DNA from: Bacteroidales bacterium
GTDB taxonomy: Bacteria; Bacteroidota; Bacteroidia; Bacteroidales; NBLH01
Direction: 5' to 3'
DNA: 5,133 nucleotides
NCBI GenBank assembly: GCA_021647685.1
Contig: JAKIUH010000327.1
Coordinates: forward strand, 1 to 5,133
Shown piece after piece: positions 1 through 5,133 of this stretch. The notes beneath the pieces are model-generated. The model ran no database searches. It saw only the letters and a program-made list of their open reading frames with translations, and was not told where the DNA came from. Position 1 is the first letter of the stretch; every line of letters begins with the position of its first letter. Made by a program: the position numbers and the translations under genes.

Positions 1-837
1 GATATAATACATCCACAGTACTTCACAAATTCGATATTCTTGCTGTGTGAGATGTATATTGAGGAGATGCGAGTAATGGATAATGAATCTATTCTAGAAC
101 AGATACATTCTTTGATAAACAAACTTCTCAATCATGCATTCTCACAGAACCAGATTGCAGATCTATTGCGAGCCAAAATATTGCAATCTCAATATTTAAT
201 TCTCATAGGCAAAGTTGAGGATGCTAAGAAATTACTATTGGAGATAAATAAAGAGGCAATTGATCATGGAGAGAAGCTACTCAGCAGTATTATTGATGTG
301 GAGCTGGATAGAGTACTTGAACATGAGGACAATCTGACATCTATGCAAAATGCACATGTATATGAGAAACTACGAATAATTAATTTTAAAGGTGTATTGC
401 AGAGATTTATTGATAAGAAAGAAATAATCACAGAAGTAGATGAGCTTCCTATAATGATGTTGTTGATAAATAATTCTGGTGTTGAGATATTCTCAAAGAT
501 ATTTGATGAAACAATTGATAAAAATGTATTATTACGATTTAATCATGCAATTAATAATTTCATCTACAATACAACAAAGGAAATTACTGGATATATCGAG
601 AGAATGAATGTGGATAGTCATGTCATTACAGTTAAGAAATTTGAGCATTATTTCTTTGCATATGTATTATATGGCAGATCTAATCTGGCAATTAAAAGAA
701 TTAACAGGATGTATTATGAATTAAATGAAGAATTATCTGAGATCACCTCCATGGAGAATATTATCGTTATAAAAGAGTATCAGCAGGAACTGTTCAGCAT
801 TGCAATTGGAAAAGTATTCGAGGATATTTTGATTTGA
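1..837 (+). CDS. TPR-like helical protein with C-terminal alpha/beta (longin-like?) domain, 5' partial
   Basis: The frame is open from base 1 to the TGA at 835-837, so 278 residues are visible and the true start lies to the left; the TTG at 40 and the ATGs at 52, 67 and 76 are probably internal. Residues 1 to about 120 are amphipathic helices in TPR-like pairs, including the phrase GKVEDAKKLLLEINKEA. After a short linker, from about residue 149 (LPIMMLLINNSGVEIFSKIF), a hydrophobic strand, a Gly turn and a second strand begin a compact alpha/beta domain that runs to about residue 240. This order, helical repeats followed by a 'PxxLLIL..GG..LFS'-type domain, recalls large TPR families of Asgard and some other archaea. 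The longin-like label is inference from the strand pattern. No catalytic motif, signal peptide or membrane segment is seen, so a cytoplasmic protein-protein scaffold is likely. Glutamate codons favour GAG (18 of 29), unlike the rnf genes. Molecular function is unknown. Confidence 0.7.
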   Translation, partial: DIIHPQYFTNSIFLLCEMYIEEMRVMDNESILEQIHSLINKLLNHAFSQNQIADLLRAKILQSQYLILIGKVEDAKKLLLEINKEAIDHGEKLLSSIIDVELDRVLEHEDNLTSMQNAHVYEKLRIINFKGVLQRFIDKKEIITEVDELPIMMLLINNSGVEIFSKIFDETIDKNVLLRFNHAINNFIYNTTKEITGYIERMNVDSHVITVKKFEHYFFAYVLYGRSNLAIKRINRMYYELNEELSEITSMENIIVIKEYQQELFSIAIGKVFEDILI

Positions 838-858
838 TGTTTTATTTTTATTTAATTT
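838..858 (+). terminator. T-rich tract after first TPR gene, possible archaeal terminator
   Basis: Directly after the TGA stop, the plus strand is almost all T with a few A (TGTTTTATTTTTATTTAATTT) and has no hairpin. Archaeal transcription commonly ends at such oligo-T runs without a stem, so this fits termination before the promoter of the next gene. In DNA this AT-rich the tract could also occur by chance. Confidence 0.35.
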
Positions 859-884
859 GCAATTGCATTTACTTATTCAACTAT

Positions 885-892
885 TTTAAATA
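885..892 (+). promoter_or_regulatory. Archaeal-type TATA box (TTTAAATA) for the second TPR gene
   Basis: TTTAAATA matches the archaeal TATA-box consensus. Its centre is about 28 bases before the ATG at 917. Archaeal RNA polymerase starts about 25-28 bases downstream of the box centre, so the transcript would begin at or within a few bases of the ATG, giving a leaderless mRNA. This agrees with the absence of a Shine-Dalgarno sequence before the gene. There is no clear purine-rich BRE next to the box, and AT-rich DNA gives chance matches, so confidence is moderate. Confidence 0.45.
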
Positions 893-916
893 ATCATTTT
901 AACTTATAGTTTTATA

Positions 917-1618
917 ATGAATTCTGATAATGCTTCAATTATTAAACTAATTGATAATGGTAAATATGATGAGGCATTAGATATAATTAAATCAAAAGAT
1001 GAACAAGATGAGTTCTGCCGGCTATATTTGATCAGAATCAATCGACTACGTGGATATTTCTCAGATTCAATAAAAATGGCATTATCACTGATAAGTGAGG
1101 CTAAAATACCACAGATATATGTTGAGGCGAATATAGAATTGGCTTATAATTATTCACTCCAGGGTGATCAACACCGTGCAAATGAGTATATTGAATCTTT
1201 GAAAGATAGCATACAATCTCTTGAGCTAAGTAATGAATATGATGTCTTACGTATTGTCGCAACATATTACAATTTACTCTATATTATCCGTAGATTATGG
1301 GATAATTATGAACTATCTGAACAACGTCTGTTCAAATCAATAGAGATAAGAAAAAAAATAGGGGATATGAAAAATCTGGCAATATCATACAATAATCTGG
1401 CAGTGGAATATAAATACAGAATGAAGTTAGATAGATCTATCTTCTACTTCAAAGAGAGTATAAAAATAAATGAGCAATTGGGAAATAAATCCGGTTTGGC
1501 ACTTTCTTTATCAAATCTGACTGATTTATATCACCATATTGATAATGATAAGTCTGAGATTATATTGGAAAAATTAAAAATACTTTACAAAGTCCGATAC
1601 ATTATAAGGCTTAAATAA
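917..1618 (+). CDS. TPR repeat protein, apparently C-terminally truncated
   Basis: This gene encodes 233 residues of helical repeats and nothing else. A first helix pair lies near residues 10-26 (NGKYDEALDII) and another near 68-100. The clearest TPRs span about 112-150 (SEQRLFKSIEIRKKIGD) and 153-190 (AISYNNLAVEYKYRMKLDRS, then FKESIKINEQLGN), with a third begun at 193-225. The phrase 'IEIRKKIGD...NNLA...SIKINEQLGN' is typical of TPR proteins that bind partner proteins. No enzyme, DNA-binding or membrane segment is visible. The ATG at 917 is preferred because an archaeal-type TATA box sits at leaderless distance. The protein stops soon after the third repeat begins, with an unconvincing tail (VRYIIRLK), whereas proteins of this type usually continue with more repeats and a C-terminal domain like that of the gene upstream. 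The end falls where the sequence changes character, so truncation at a junction is likely. Alternatives are a frameshift or a naturally short TPR protein; bacterial TPR families cannot be excluded. Confidence 0.7.
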   Translation: MNSDNASIIKLIDNGKYDEALDIIKSKDEQDEFCRLYLIRINRLRGYFSDSIKMALSLISEAKIPQIYVEANIELAYNYSLQGDQHRANEYIESLKDSIQSLELSNEYDVLRIVATYYNLLYIIRRLWDNYELSEQRLFKSIEIRKKIGDMKNLAISYNNLAVEYKYRMKLDRSIFYFKESIKINEQLGNKSGLALSLSNLTDLYHHIDNDKSEIILEKLKILYKVRYIIRLK

Positions 1619-1629
1619 TTATCAATTCT

Positions 1630-1815
1630 TTTGTAAAACCATAAATCCGAAGTTATGTTCATAGCAAAAAGCCAAAGATTTGTCTGCTTACCGGCAGAGG
1701 TGTCAGTATAGTGTTAGCGCAGGTTTGAAATAAGCAAACTCAGTATTAGTTATAGTAAATATCGAAAAACGAGTACTCCCAAGAATGATACATATCCGCC
1801 GGTAGTTGGACATAT
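1630..1815. repeat. Possible non-coding interspersed element with inverted repeats
   Basis: This segment is less AT-rich than its flanks and is bracketed by an inverted pair, TACCGGC (1689-1695) and GCCGGTA (1798-1804), about 100 bases apart. Inside lie a small hairpin, GTTTG/CAAAC (1723-1727 and 1735-1739) with a 7-base loop, and a perfect 8-base palindrome, GAGTACTC (1771-1778). The text is reminiscent of intergenic repeats I associate with Bacteroidota genomes, but this comes from memory and was not searched. It could equally be a decayed gene end or chance structure. Confidence 0.3.
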
Positions 1816-1986
1816 TATTGGCATTGTAATAAATAGTTGTAAGTTTAAGGTAAAAGTATATTATATGTCTTTGCAAACTATAAAAATGCACGAATTAATT
1901 TATTCGAAATAATTTATAATCTGTATTTTATATAAATCAAACTTATTATTTAAAATCGGTATAAATTAGCTTTGGATTTGCAAAAA

Positions 1987-2000
1987 CTGATATAAATCAG
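1987..2000 (+). promoter_or_regulatory. FNR/CRP-family operator-like palindrome CTGAT-ATAA-ATCAG
   Basis: The 14-base palindrome has perfect 5-base arms and matches the FNR core TGAT-N4-ATCA (full consensus TTGAT-N4-ATCAA, differing only in the outermost pair). Its centre (1993.5) is about 41 bases before the start site predicted from the TAAATTTG element at 2023-2030, the usual place for class II activation. An outer dyad, AAAAACT (1982-1988) with AGTTTTT (2004-2010), surrounds it. Control of an electron-transfer operon by an oxygen- or redox-sensing Crp/Fnr regulator would make sense, but the regulator itself is not in the window. Confidence 0.45.
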
Positions 2001-2022
2001 CTTAGTTTTTTTTTAACATATA

Positions 2023-2030
2023 TAAATTTG
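2023..2030 (+). promoter_or_regulatory. Bacteroidota-type -7 element TAAATTTG before rseC
   Basis: TAAATTTG fits the Bacteroidota -7 consensus TAnnTTTG exactly and ends 15 bases before the ATG at 2046. It would give a start near 2034-2036 and a leader of only about 10 bases. No good -33 TTTG lies 19-21 bases upstream, which would fit a promoter that depends on an activator bound at 1987-2000. Another TAnnTTTG match, TAGCTTTG at 1967-1974, is an alternative with a leader of about 65 bases. Confidence 0.4.
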
Positions 2031-2045
2031 CATATTCGAGAAAAA

Positions 2046-2504
2046 ATGGATAAAACAAAAATTATAGAACATAAAGGAATTGTAAAAAAGATTGATAATG
2101 ACCATATTCTGGTTAGCATTATCACGAATACAAGTTGTGCTTCATGCGAAGTAAAGGGTACCTGCTCTGCATCCGAATTGGAAGAAAAAGAAATTGAGGT
2201 AAGAAGTTTTACTGAAAAATACCATGTTGGTGAACAAGTATTGGTTTATTTCAAAGAATCATTAGGATTTAAAGCTTTATTTTTAGGATATATTTTACCT
2301 TTTTTGGTTTTAATGATTGTTTTAATAAGCACTACTACTTTAGGATATACCGAGGCTATTGCAGGATTATTAGCACTGGCCAGTCTTATTCCCTATTATC
2401 TCATTATTTATTTGATGAATAAAAAAATCAGAAAAGTTTTTTCGTTTTCAATACGGAAAATTAATACTAATGAGCTTGTGAAAAATGCTGAATTTACTTT
2501 TTAA
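2046..2504 (+). CDS. rseC: RseC/MucC-family (SoxR-reducing system-like) membrane protein
   Basis: This 152-residue protein begins with a cytoplasmic domain of short strands (residues 6-70) carrying a Cys cluster C31-x2-C34-x5-C40, as in RseC proteins. Two membrane helices follow, about 76-98 (ALFLGYILPFLVLMIVLIST) and 104-124, then a basic tail. Family proteins are linked to Rnf/Rsx complexes; in Escherichia coli RseC works with Rsx to keep SoxR reduced and also affects sigma-E. The cysteines may bind an iron-sulfur cluster or act in redox chemistry, but this is not shown by sequence. Here the gene opens the rnf operon, 16 bases before rnfB, as is common in Bacteroidota, so a role in assembly or reduction of Rnf is more plausible than one in SoxR signalling. 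I chose ATG 2046 over the in-frame TTG at 2028 because the TTG lies inside the predicted promoter element and the ATG gives the usual family N-terminus. No Shine-Dalgarno sequence is present; the leader is A-rich. Confidence 0.85.
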   Translation: MDKTKIIEHKGIVKKIDNDHILVSIITNTSCASCEVKGTCSASELEEKEIEVRSFTEKYHVGEQVLVYFKESLGFKALFLGYILPFLVLMIVLISTTTLGYTEAIAGLLALASLIPYYLIIYLMNKKIRKVFSFSIRKINTNELVKNAEFTF

Positions 2505-2520
2505 GCTAAATTGAATAGTT

Positions 2521-3447
2521 ATGAACGATATTATAATTTATACGATAATTACCGTTGGTGCCATTGGGCTTGTTGCTGCTGTAATTTTATTTTTTGTAGC
2601 TAAAAAATTTTACGTTGAGGAAGATCCAAGAATTGACCAAATTGAAGATGCTCTTCCGAGTGCAAACTGTGGTGGTTGCGGCTATCCGGGTTGTCGTAAT
2701 TTTGCAGAGGCTTGTGTTAAAGCAGATAGTTTGGATGATTTGTTTTGCCCTGTTGGAGGAAACGATGTCATGAAAGATGTTGCCAAAATAATAGGTATTG
2801 AAGCTGTTGAAAAACAGGCACAAATTGCGGTAATACGCTGTTCGGGTTCGTTTGAATATCGTCCAAAAACAAACAATTATGACGGTGCAGCAAATTGCAC
2901 GATTGCAGCAAATTTGTATAGTGGCGATACCGGTTGTCAATACGGCTGTTTGGGTTTAGGCGAATGCGTTGATGCTTGCACCTTTGATGCCATGTATATG
3001 GACGAAAAAACCGGTTTACCTGTAGTTATCCAAGATAAGTGTACAGGCTGTGGTGACTGTGTACGTGCTTGTCCCAAAGATATTATTGAATTAAGAAATA
3101 AGGGTAAAAAAGACCGTAGGATTTTTGTTTCTTGCATAAACGAAGATAAAGGCGGAGTTGCAAAAAAATATTGCAGTGTTGCGTGTATAGGCTGCTCAAA
3201 ATGTTTTAAAGAATGTAATTATGATGCCATTACCATTAAAAATTTCTTGGCATACATAGATTACAATAAATGTGTTTTGTGCCGTAAATGTGTAGCTGTT
3301 TGCCCTACAGATGCAATCCATGAAATAAATTTTCCACCACGGAAGAAAAAACCTGTAAATACAAAACCAACTACTAAAGTAGAAGTTAAAGAAAATACAG
3401 ATTTAATAAATATCGCAAAAAAAAATCAGAACAATAATAAATCTTAA
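2521..3447 (+). CDS. rnfB: Rnf complex subunit RnfB, polyferredoxin
   Basis: RnfB takes electrons from reduced ferredoxin at the cytoplasmic face of the ion-pumping ferredoxin:NAD+ oxidoreductase. In 308 residues it shows an N-terminal membrane anchor (about 4-27), then the Fe-S domain that defines RnfB, with C50-x2-C53-x4-C58 (NCGGCGYPGC) and C76. Four ferredoxin-type motifs follow: C139-x3-C143-x5-C149-x3-C153; C174-x2-C177-x2-C180-x3-C184; C222-x2-C225-x2-C228-x3-C232; and C251-x2-C254-x2-C257-x3-C261. Up to five [4Fe-4S] clusters are possible. The tail from about 272 is Lys/Pro/Asn-rich and probably disordered. The phrases AANLYSGDTGCQYGCLGLGEC and INFPPRKKKP are those of Bacteroidota and anaerobe RnfB rather than the shorter proteobacterial RsxB. 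ATG 2521 is the only start that retains the membrane anchor; it has no Shine-Dalgarno sequence, as is usual in Bacteroidota. The gene is intact, and GAA is used for 13 of 15 glutamates. Confidence 0.96.
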   Translation: MNDIIIYTIITVGAIGLVAAVILFFVAKKFYVEEDPRIDQIEDALPSANCGGCGYPGCRNFAEACVKADSLDDLFCPVGGNDVMKDVAKIIGIEAVEKQAQIAVIRCSGSFEYRPKTNNYDGAANCTIAANLYSGDTGCQYGCLGLGECVDACTFDAMYMDEKTGLPVVIQDKCTGCGDCVRACPKDIIELRNKGKKDRRIFVSCINEDKGGVAKKYCSVACIGCSKCFKECNYDAITIKNFLAYIDYNKCVLCRKCVAVCPTDAIHEINFPPRKKKPVNTKPTTKVEVKENTDLINIAKKNQNNNKS

Positions 3448-3488
3448 TTTTGAATAAAATTTAGTATTAATCTAAAACAAAATAGCTG

Positions 3489-4820
3489 ATGTTAAAAACA
3501 TTTTCAAAAGGTGGAGTTCACCCGCCGGAAAACAAGTTGTCAGCAATTCAGACAATTGAGCAATTAGCACTTCCTAAAACGGTTAGTATTCCAATATCTC
3601 AGCATATTGGAGCGCCGGCTACACCTGTTGTGAAAAAGAATGATTTGGTAAAAGCAGGACAGTTAATTGCAAAAAGCTCAGGTTTTGTTTCAGCAAATAT
3701 CCACTCTTCCGTTTCGGGAAAGGTTATAAAAATAGATAGTGTTGTAGATAGTAGCGGATACAAAAAACAATCAATTATTATTGAAGTAGAAGGAGATGAA
3801 TGGTTTGAAGATATTGACAGGACACCTGAATTAAAAAAAGAAATAAATTTAAGTAGCGAAGAAATTATTAAAAAAGTAGGCGAATCAGGGATTGTCGGTT
3901 TAGGCGGAGCTACATTTCCAACACAGGTCAAACTTTCTGTTCCCAGAGGCATGAAAGCCGAAATACTTATTATTAACGGCGTAGAGTGTGAACCGTATTT
4001 AACATCCGATCATCGATTAATGCTTGAAAAAGCGGATGAACTGCTCGTAGGAACCCAAATTCTAATGAAAGCATTAAAGGTTACGCAAGCAGTTATTGGT
4101 ATTGAAAATAACAAACCTGATGCCATAGAACATCTAACAAATTTGACAAAGCAATATCAAGGAATTAGTGTTCAGGCATTAAAAGTAAAATACCCGCAAG
4201 GTGGTGAAAAACAACTAATAAAAGCAATTACAGGACGTGAAGTTCCTTCGGGAGGTTTGCCCATTGCTGTGGGAGCAGTGGTACATAATGTAGGAACTGC
4301 CTTTGCGGTTTACGAAGCCGTTCAAAAAAATAAACCGCTTTTTGAACGAGTAGTTACCGTAACCGGGAAATCCGTAAAAAAACCTTCTAATTTTATGGTG
4401 CGCATAGGAACTCCGGTTACTGAATTAATTGAAGCAGCAGGCGGATTACCTGCGGATACCGGAAAAGTAATAAGCGGTGGACCTATGATGGGGCACGCTT
4501 TAAGTACTCTTGACACGCCGGTTACCAAAGGTACTTCAGGTATATTAATCCTGCCGGAAGGTGAATCGCGCAGAGGAAAAATTCAGGATTGTATTCGTTG
4601 TGCAAAATGTGTATCGGTATGCCCGATGGGTTTAGAACCCTATCTATTGATGACTGTTACTGAATTACAGAATTATGAGCGTACTGAAAATGAAAGGGTA
4701 ATGGATTGTATTGAATGTGGTTCATGCAGTTATATTTGTCCGTCAAACCGTCCATTGCTTGATTATATCAGACTTGGAAAAACTGAAGTGGGAAAAAGAA
4801 TAAGAACGCGTAAAGCATAA
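3489..4820 (+). CDS. rnfC: Rnf complex subunit RnfC, NAD(H)/FMN-binding
   Basis: RnfC is the peripheral cytoplasmic subunit where NAD+ is reduced or NADH oxidised. The 443-residue protein has all expected parts: the N-terminal GGVHPPENK (8-16); a barrel-sandwich (lipoyl-like) domain near 40-85; the Gly-rich nucleotide/FMN loop GIVGLGGATFPTQVK (134-148), followed by NGVECEPYLTSDHRLM (163-178), related to NuoF; YPQGGEKQL (235-243); an SLBB-like region near 285-315; and two [4Fe-4S] motifs, C368-x2-C371-x2-C374-x3-C378 and C407-x2-C410-x2-C413-x3-C417. It ends soon after the second cluster, so it lacks the long Ala/Lys-rich tail of enterobacterial RsxC, and its length is normal for Bacteroidota and Clostridia. 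It follows rnfB by 41 bases in the same operon. The start ATG 3489 gives the usual MLKTFxxGGVHPP opening and has no Shine-Dalgarno sequence. No damage is seen. Confidence 0.96.
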   Translation: MLKTFSKGGVHPPENKLSAIQTIEQLALPKTVSIPISQHIGAPATPVVKKNDLVKAGQLIAKSSGFVSANIHSSVSGKVIKIDSVVDSSGYKKQSIIIEVEGDEWFEDIDRTPELKKEINLSSEEIIKKVGESGIVGLGGATFPTQVKLSVPRGMKAEILIINGVECEPYLTSDHRLMLEKADELLVGTQILMKALKVTQAVIGIENNKPDAIEHLTNLTKQYQGISVQALKVKYPQGGEKQLIKAITGREVPSGGLPIAVGAVVHNVGTAFAVYEAVQKNKPLFERVVTVTGKSVKKPSNFMVRIGTPVTELIEAAGGLPADTGKVISGGPMMGHALSTLDTPVTKGTSGILILPEGESRRGKIQDCIRCAKCVSVCPMGLEPYLLMTVTELQNYERTENERVMDCIECGSCSYICPSNRPLLDYIRLGKTEVGKRIRTRKA

Positions 4821-4878
4821 TTCGTAAATGAATAATTTGTTGATATTAAAATAATTGTTAACAACTAACATGCAATAA
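4821..4878 (+). other. rnfC-rnfD spacer with a 10-base palindrome
   Basis: The spacer is AT-rich and has a perfect palindrome, TTGTTAACAA (4855-4864). It contains two tiny start-to-stop frames, 4828-4854 (8 codons, MNNLLILK) and 4870-4878 (ATG CAA TAA), the second ending exactly where the rnfD ATG begins. There is no strong hairpin with a T-run, so transcription probably continues into rnfD. Confidence 0.4.
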
Positions 4879-5133
4879 ATGAGTAAATTATTAACAGTAT
4901 CTCCATCTCCGCATAATTACGGAAAAGATACCATTAAATCGCTGATGTACGGTGTGCTGATTGCATTAATACCTACACTTTTGGTATCTTTGTATTTTTT
5001 TGGTATCGGAGCATTAATTGTAATTATCAGCTCTGTTTTATCGGCAGTTGTATTTGAATATTTGATTAGTAAATACATCTTAAAAAAGACACCGGATATT
5101 ATGTACGGTTCGGCTGCAATTACCGGCCTGCTA
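4879..5133 (+). CDS. rnfD: Rnf complex subunit RnfD, 3' partial
   Basis: The frame starts at ATG 4879 and stays open to the window edge, giving 85 residues of an expected 300 or so. RnfD is a membrane flavoprotein of the Rnf pump, homologous to NqrB, that carries covalently bound FMN and lies on the electron path across the membrane. The N-terminus MSKLLTVSPSPH is the family signature (SPSPH at 8-12). Two membrane helices follow, about 22-41 (LMYGVLIALIPTLLVSLYFF) and 44-64, and then the start of the conserved GSAAITGLL stretch (77-85). The FMN-attachment threonine lies past the edge. The gene is 58 bases after rnfC in the same direction, so it is in the same operon; rnfG, rnfE and rnfA are expected next. 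The wording is Bacteroidota-like. No Shine-Dalgarno sequence precedes the ATG. Confidence 0.93.
   Translation, partial: MSKLLTVSPSPHNYGKDTIKSLMYGVLIALIPTLLVSLYFFGIGALIVIISSVLSAVVFEYLISKYILKKTPDIMYGSAAITGLL

Larger units (their letters stand above)
1931..2030 (+). repeat. Four TATAAAT words at about 30-base spacing
   Basis: TATAAAT followed by CAA, TAG, CAG or TTG occurs at 1931, 1960, 1991 and 2021, with spacings of 29, 31 and 30 bases, close to three helical turns. The second and third copies share a longer context (TATAAATTAGCTTTG and TATAAATCAGCTTAG). The spacing would place the words on one face of the DNA, as expected for repeated operator sites. In AT-rich DNA part of this can arise by chance. 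Confidence 0.4.
1619..2045. other. Gene-free stretch between the TPR genes and the rnf operon
   Basis: No convincing gene lies here on either strand; the only minus-strand frame of any length (1703-1891, 62 codons) has no family I recognise. From left to right the region holds a probable non-coding repeat (about 1630-1815), an AT-rich stretch with a weak Bacteroidota-type promoter candidate (TGTCTTTG at 1866-1873, one mismatch to TAnnTTTG), and the phased TATAAAT words and FNR-like palindrome that probably control the rnf operon (1931-2030). No tRNA or rRNA is seen. Confidence 0.6.

Noticed and set aside
40..42. TTG at 40 as the start of the first gene.
   Set aside because: The frame is open to base 1 and the residues before it (HPQYFTNSIF) fit the helical repeat, so the gene is cut by the window edge.
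1987..2014. Hairpin followed by nine T residues (2006-2014), resembling an intrinsic terminator.
   Set aside because: The stem is only 5 bp, AT-rich and separated from the T-run; it lies directly upstream of rseC, where FNR-type operator and promoter readings fit better.
2028..2045. TTG at 2028 as the start of the RseC-like gene.
   Set aside because: It overlaps the predicted -7 element and adds six residues not typical of the family; ATG 2046 is better.
1619..2045. CRISPR array, tRNA or riboswitch in the gene-free stretch.
   Set aside because: The roughly 30-base spacing comes from 7-10 base AT-rich words, not true repeats with unique spacers, and no tRNA-like or known riboswitch fold is visible.
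2587..3137. Several minus-strand frames opposite rnfB.
   Set aside because: They are shadows of a strongly conserved plus-strand gene and their Cys/Thr/Ile-rich text is the complement of the Fe-S motifs.
2658..3220. The first ferredoxin motif of RnfB seems to lack a cysteine (L146 where CxxCxxC would have C).
   Set aside because: RnfB proteins of anaerobes normally use C-x3-C-x5-C-x3-C here (GCxxGCLGxGxC), and all four ligands C139, C143, C149 and C153 are present.
3599..4528. Minus-strand frames of 117 and 68 codons opposite rnfC.
   Set aside because: They lie wholly inside rnfC, have no family resemblance and no start context.

Overview
The window splits into two parts that do not look like the same genome. 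The left part (1 to about 1,620) carries two adjacent plus-strand genes for TPR-type helical-repeat proteins. The first is cut by the window edge. The second looks truncated at its C-terminus. Their wording, the TPR-plus-C-terminal-domain layout of the first, and a TTTAAATA box placed for leaderless transcription of the second all resemble archaea. From memory of the family, the closest fit is the large Asgard-type TPR protein families; no search was run.

The right part (about 1,640 to 5,133) is the start of a Bacteroidota-style rnf operon: an RseC-like two-helix membrane protein, then rnfB, rnfC and the first 85 codons of rnfD, all on the plus strand with gaps of 16, 41 and 58 bases. Rnf is a membrane complex that passes electrons from reduced ferredoxin to NAD+ and pumps Na+ or H+ (or runs in reverse). 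RnfB is the ferredoxin-side iron-sulfur subunit, RnfC the soluble NAD(H)/FMN subunit and RnfD a membrane flavoprotein. The gene order rseC-B-C-D, the lack of Shine-Dalgarno sequences and a TAnnTTTG promoter element point to Bacteroidota, probably an anaerobic or facultative member. rnfG, rnfE and rnfA would be expected past the right edge.

Between the two parts lies a gene-free stretch (1,619-2,045). Its left portion (about 1,630-1,815) holds short inverted repeats and looks like a non-coding interspersed element. Its right portion (about 1,925-2,030) has four TATAAAT words at 29-31 base spacing, one of them inside an FNR/CRP-type palindrome (TGAT-N4-ATCA). The palindrome is centred about 41 bases before the start site predicted from the TAnnTTTG element, the classic position for activation.

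A hand count of glutamate codons supports the split: GAG is 28 of 47 in the two left genes but 8 of 61 in rseC, rnfB and rnfC. The simplest reading is a chimeric metagenome contig joined near 1,590-1,650. Real horizontal transfer is the more interesting but less likely alternative. No new biological system is convincingly visible; the points most worth a second look are the junction and the FNR-like control region of the rnf operon.
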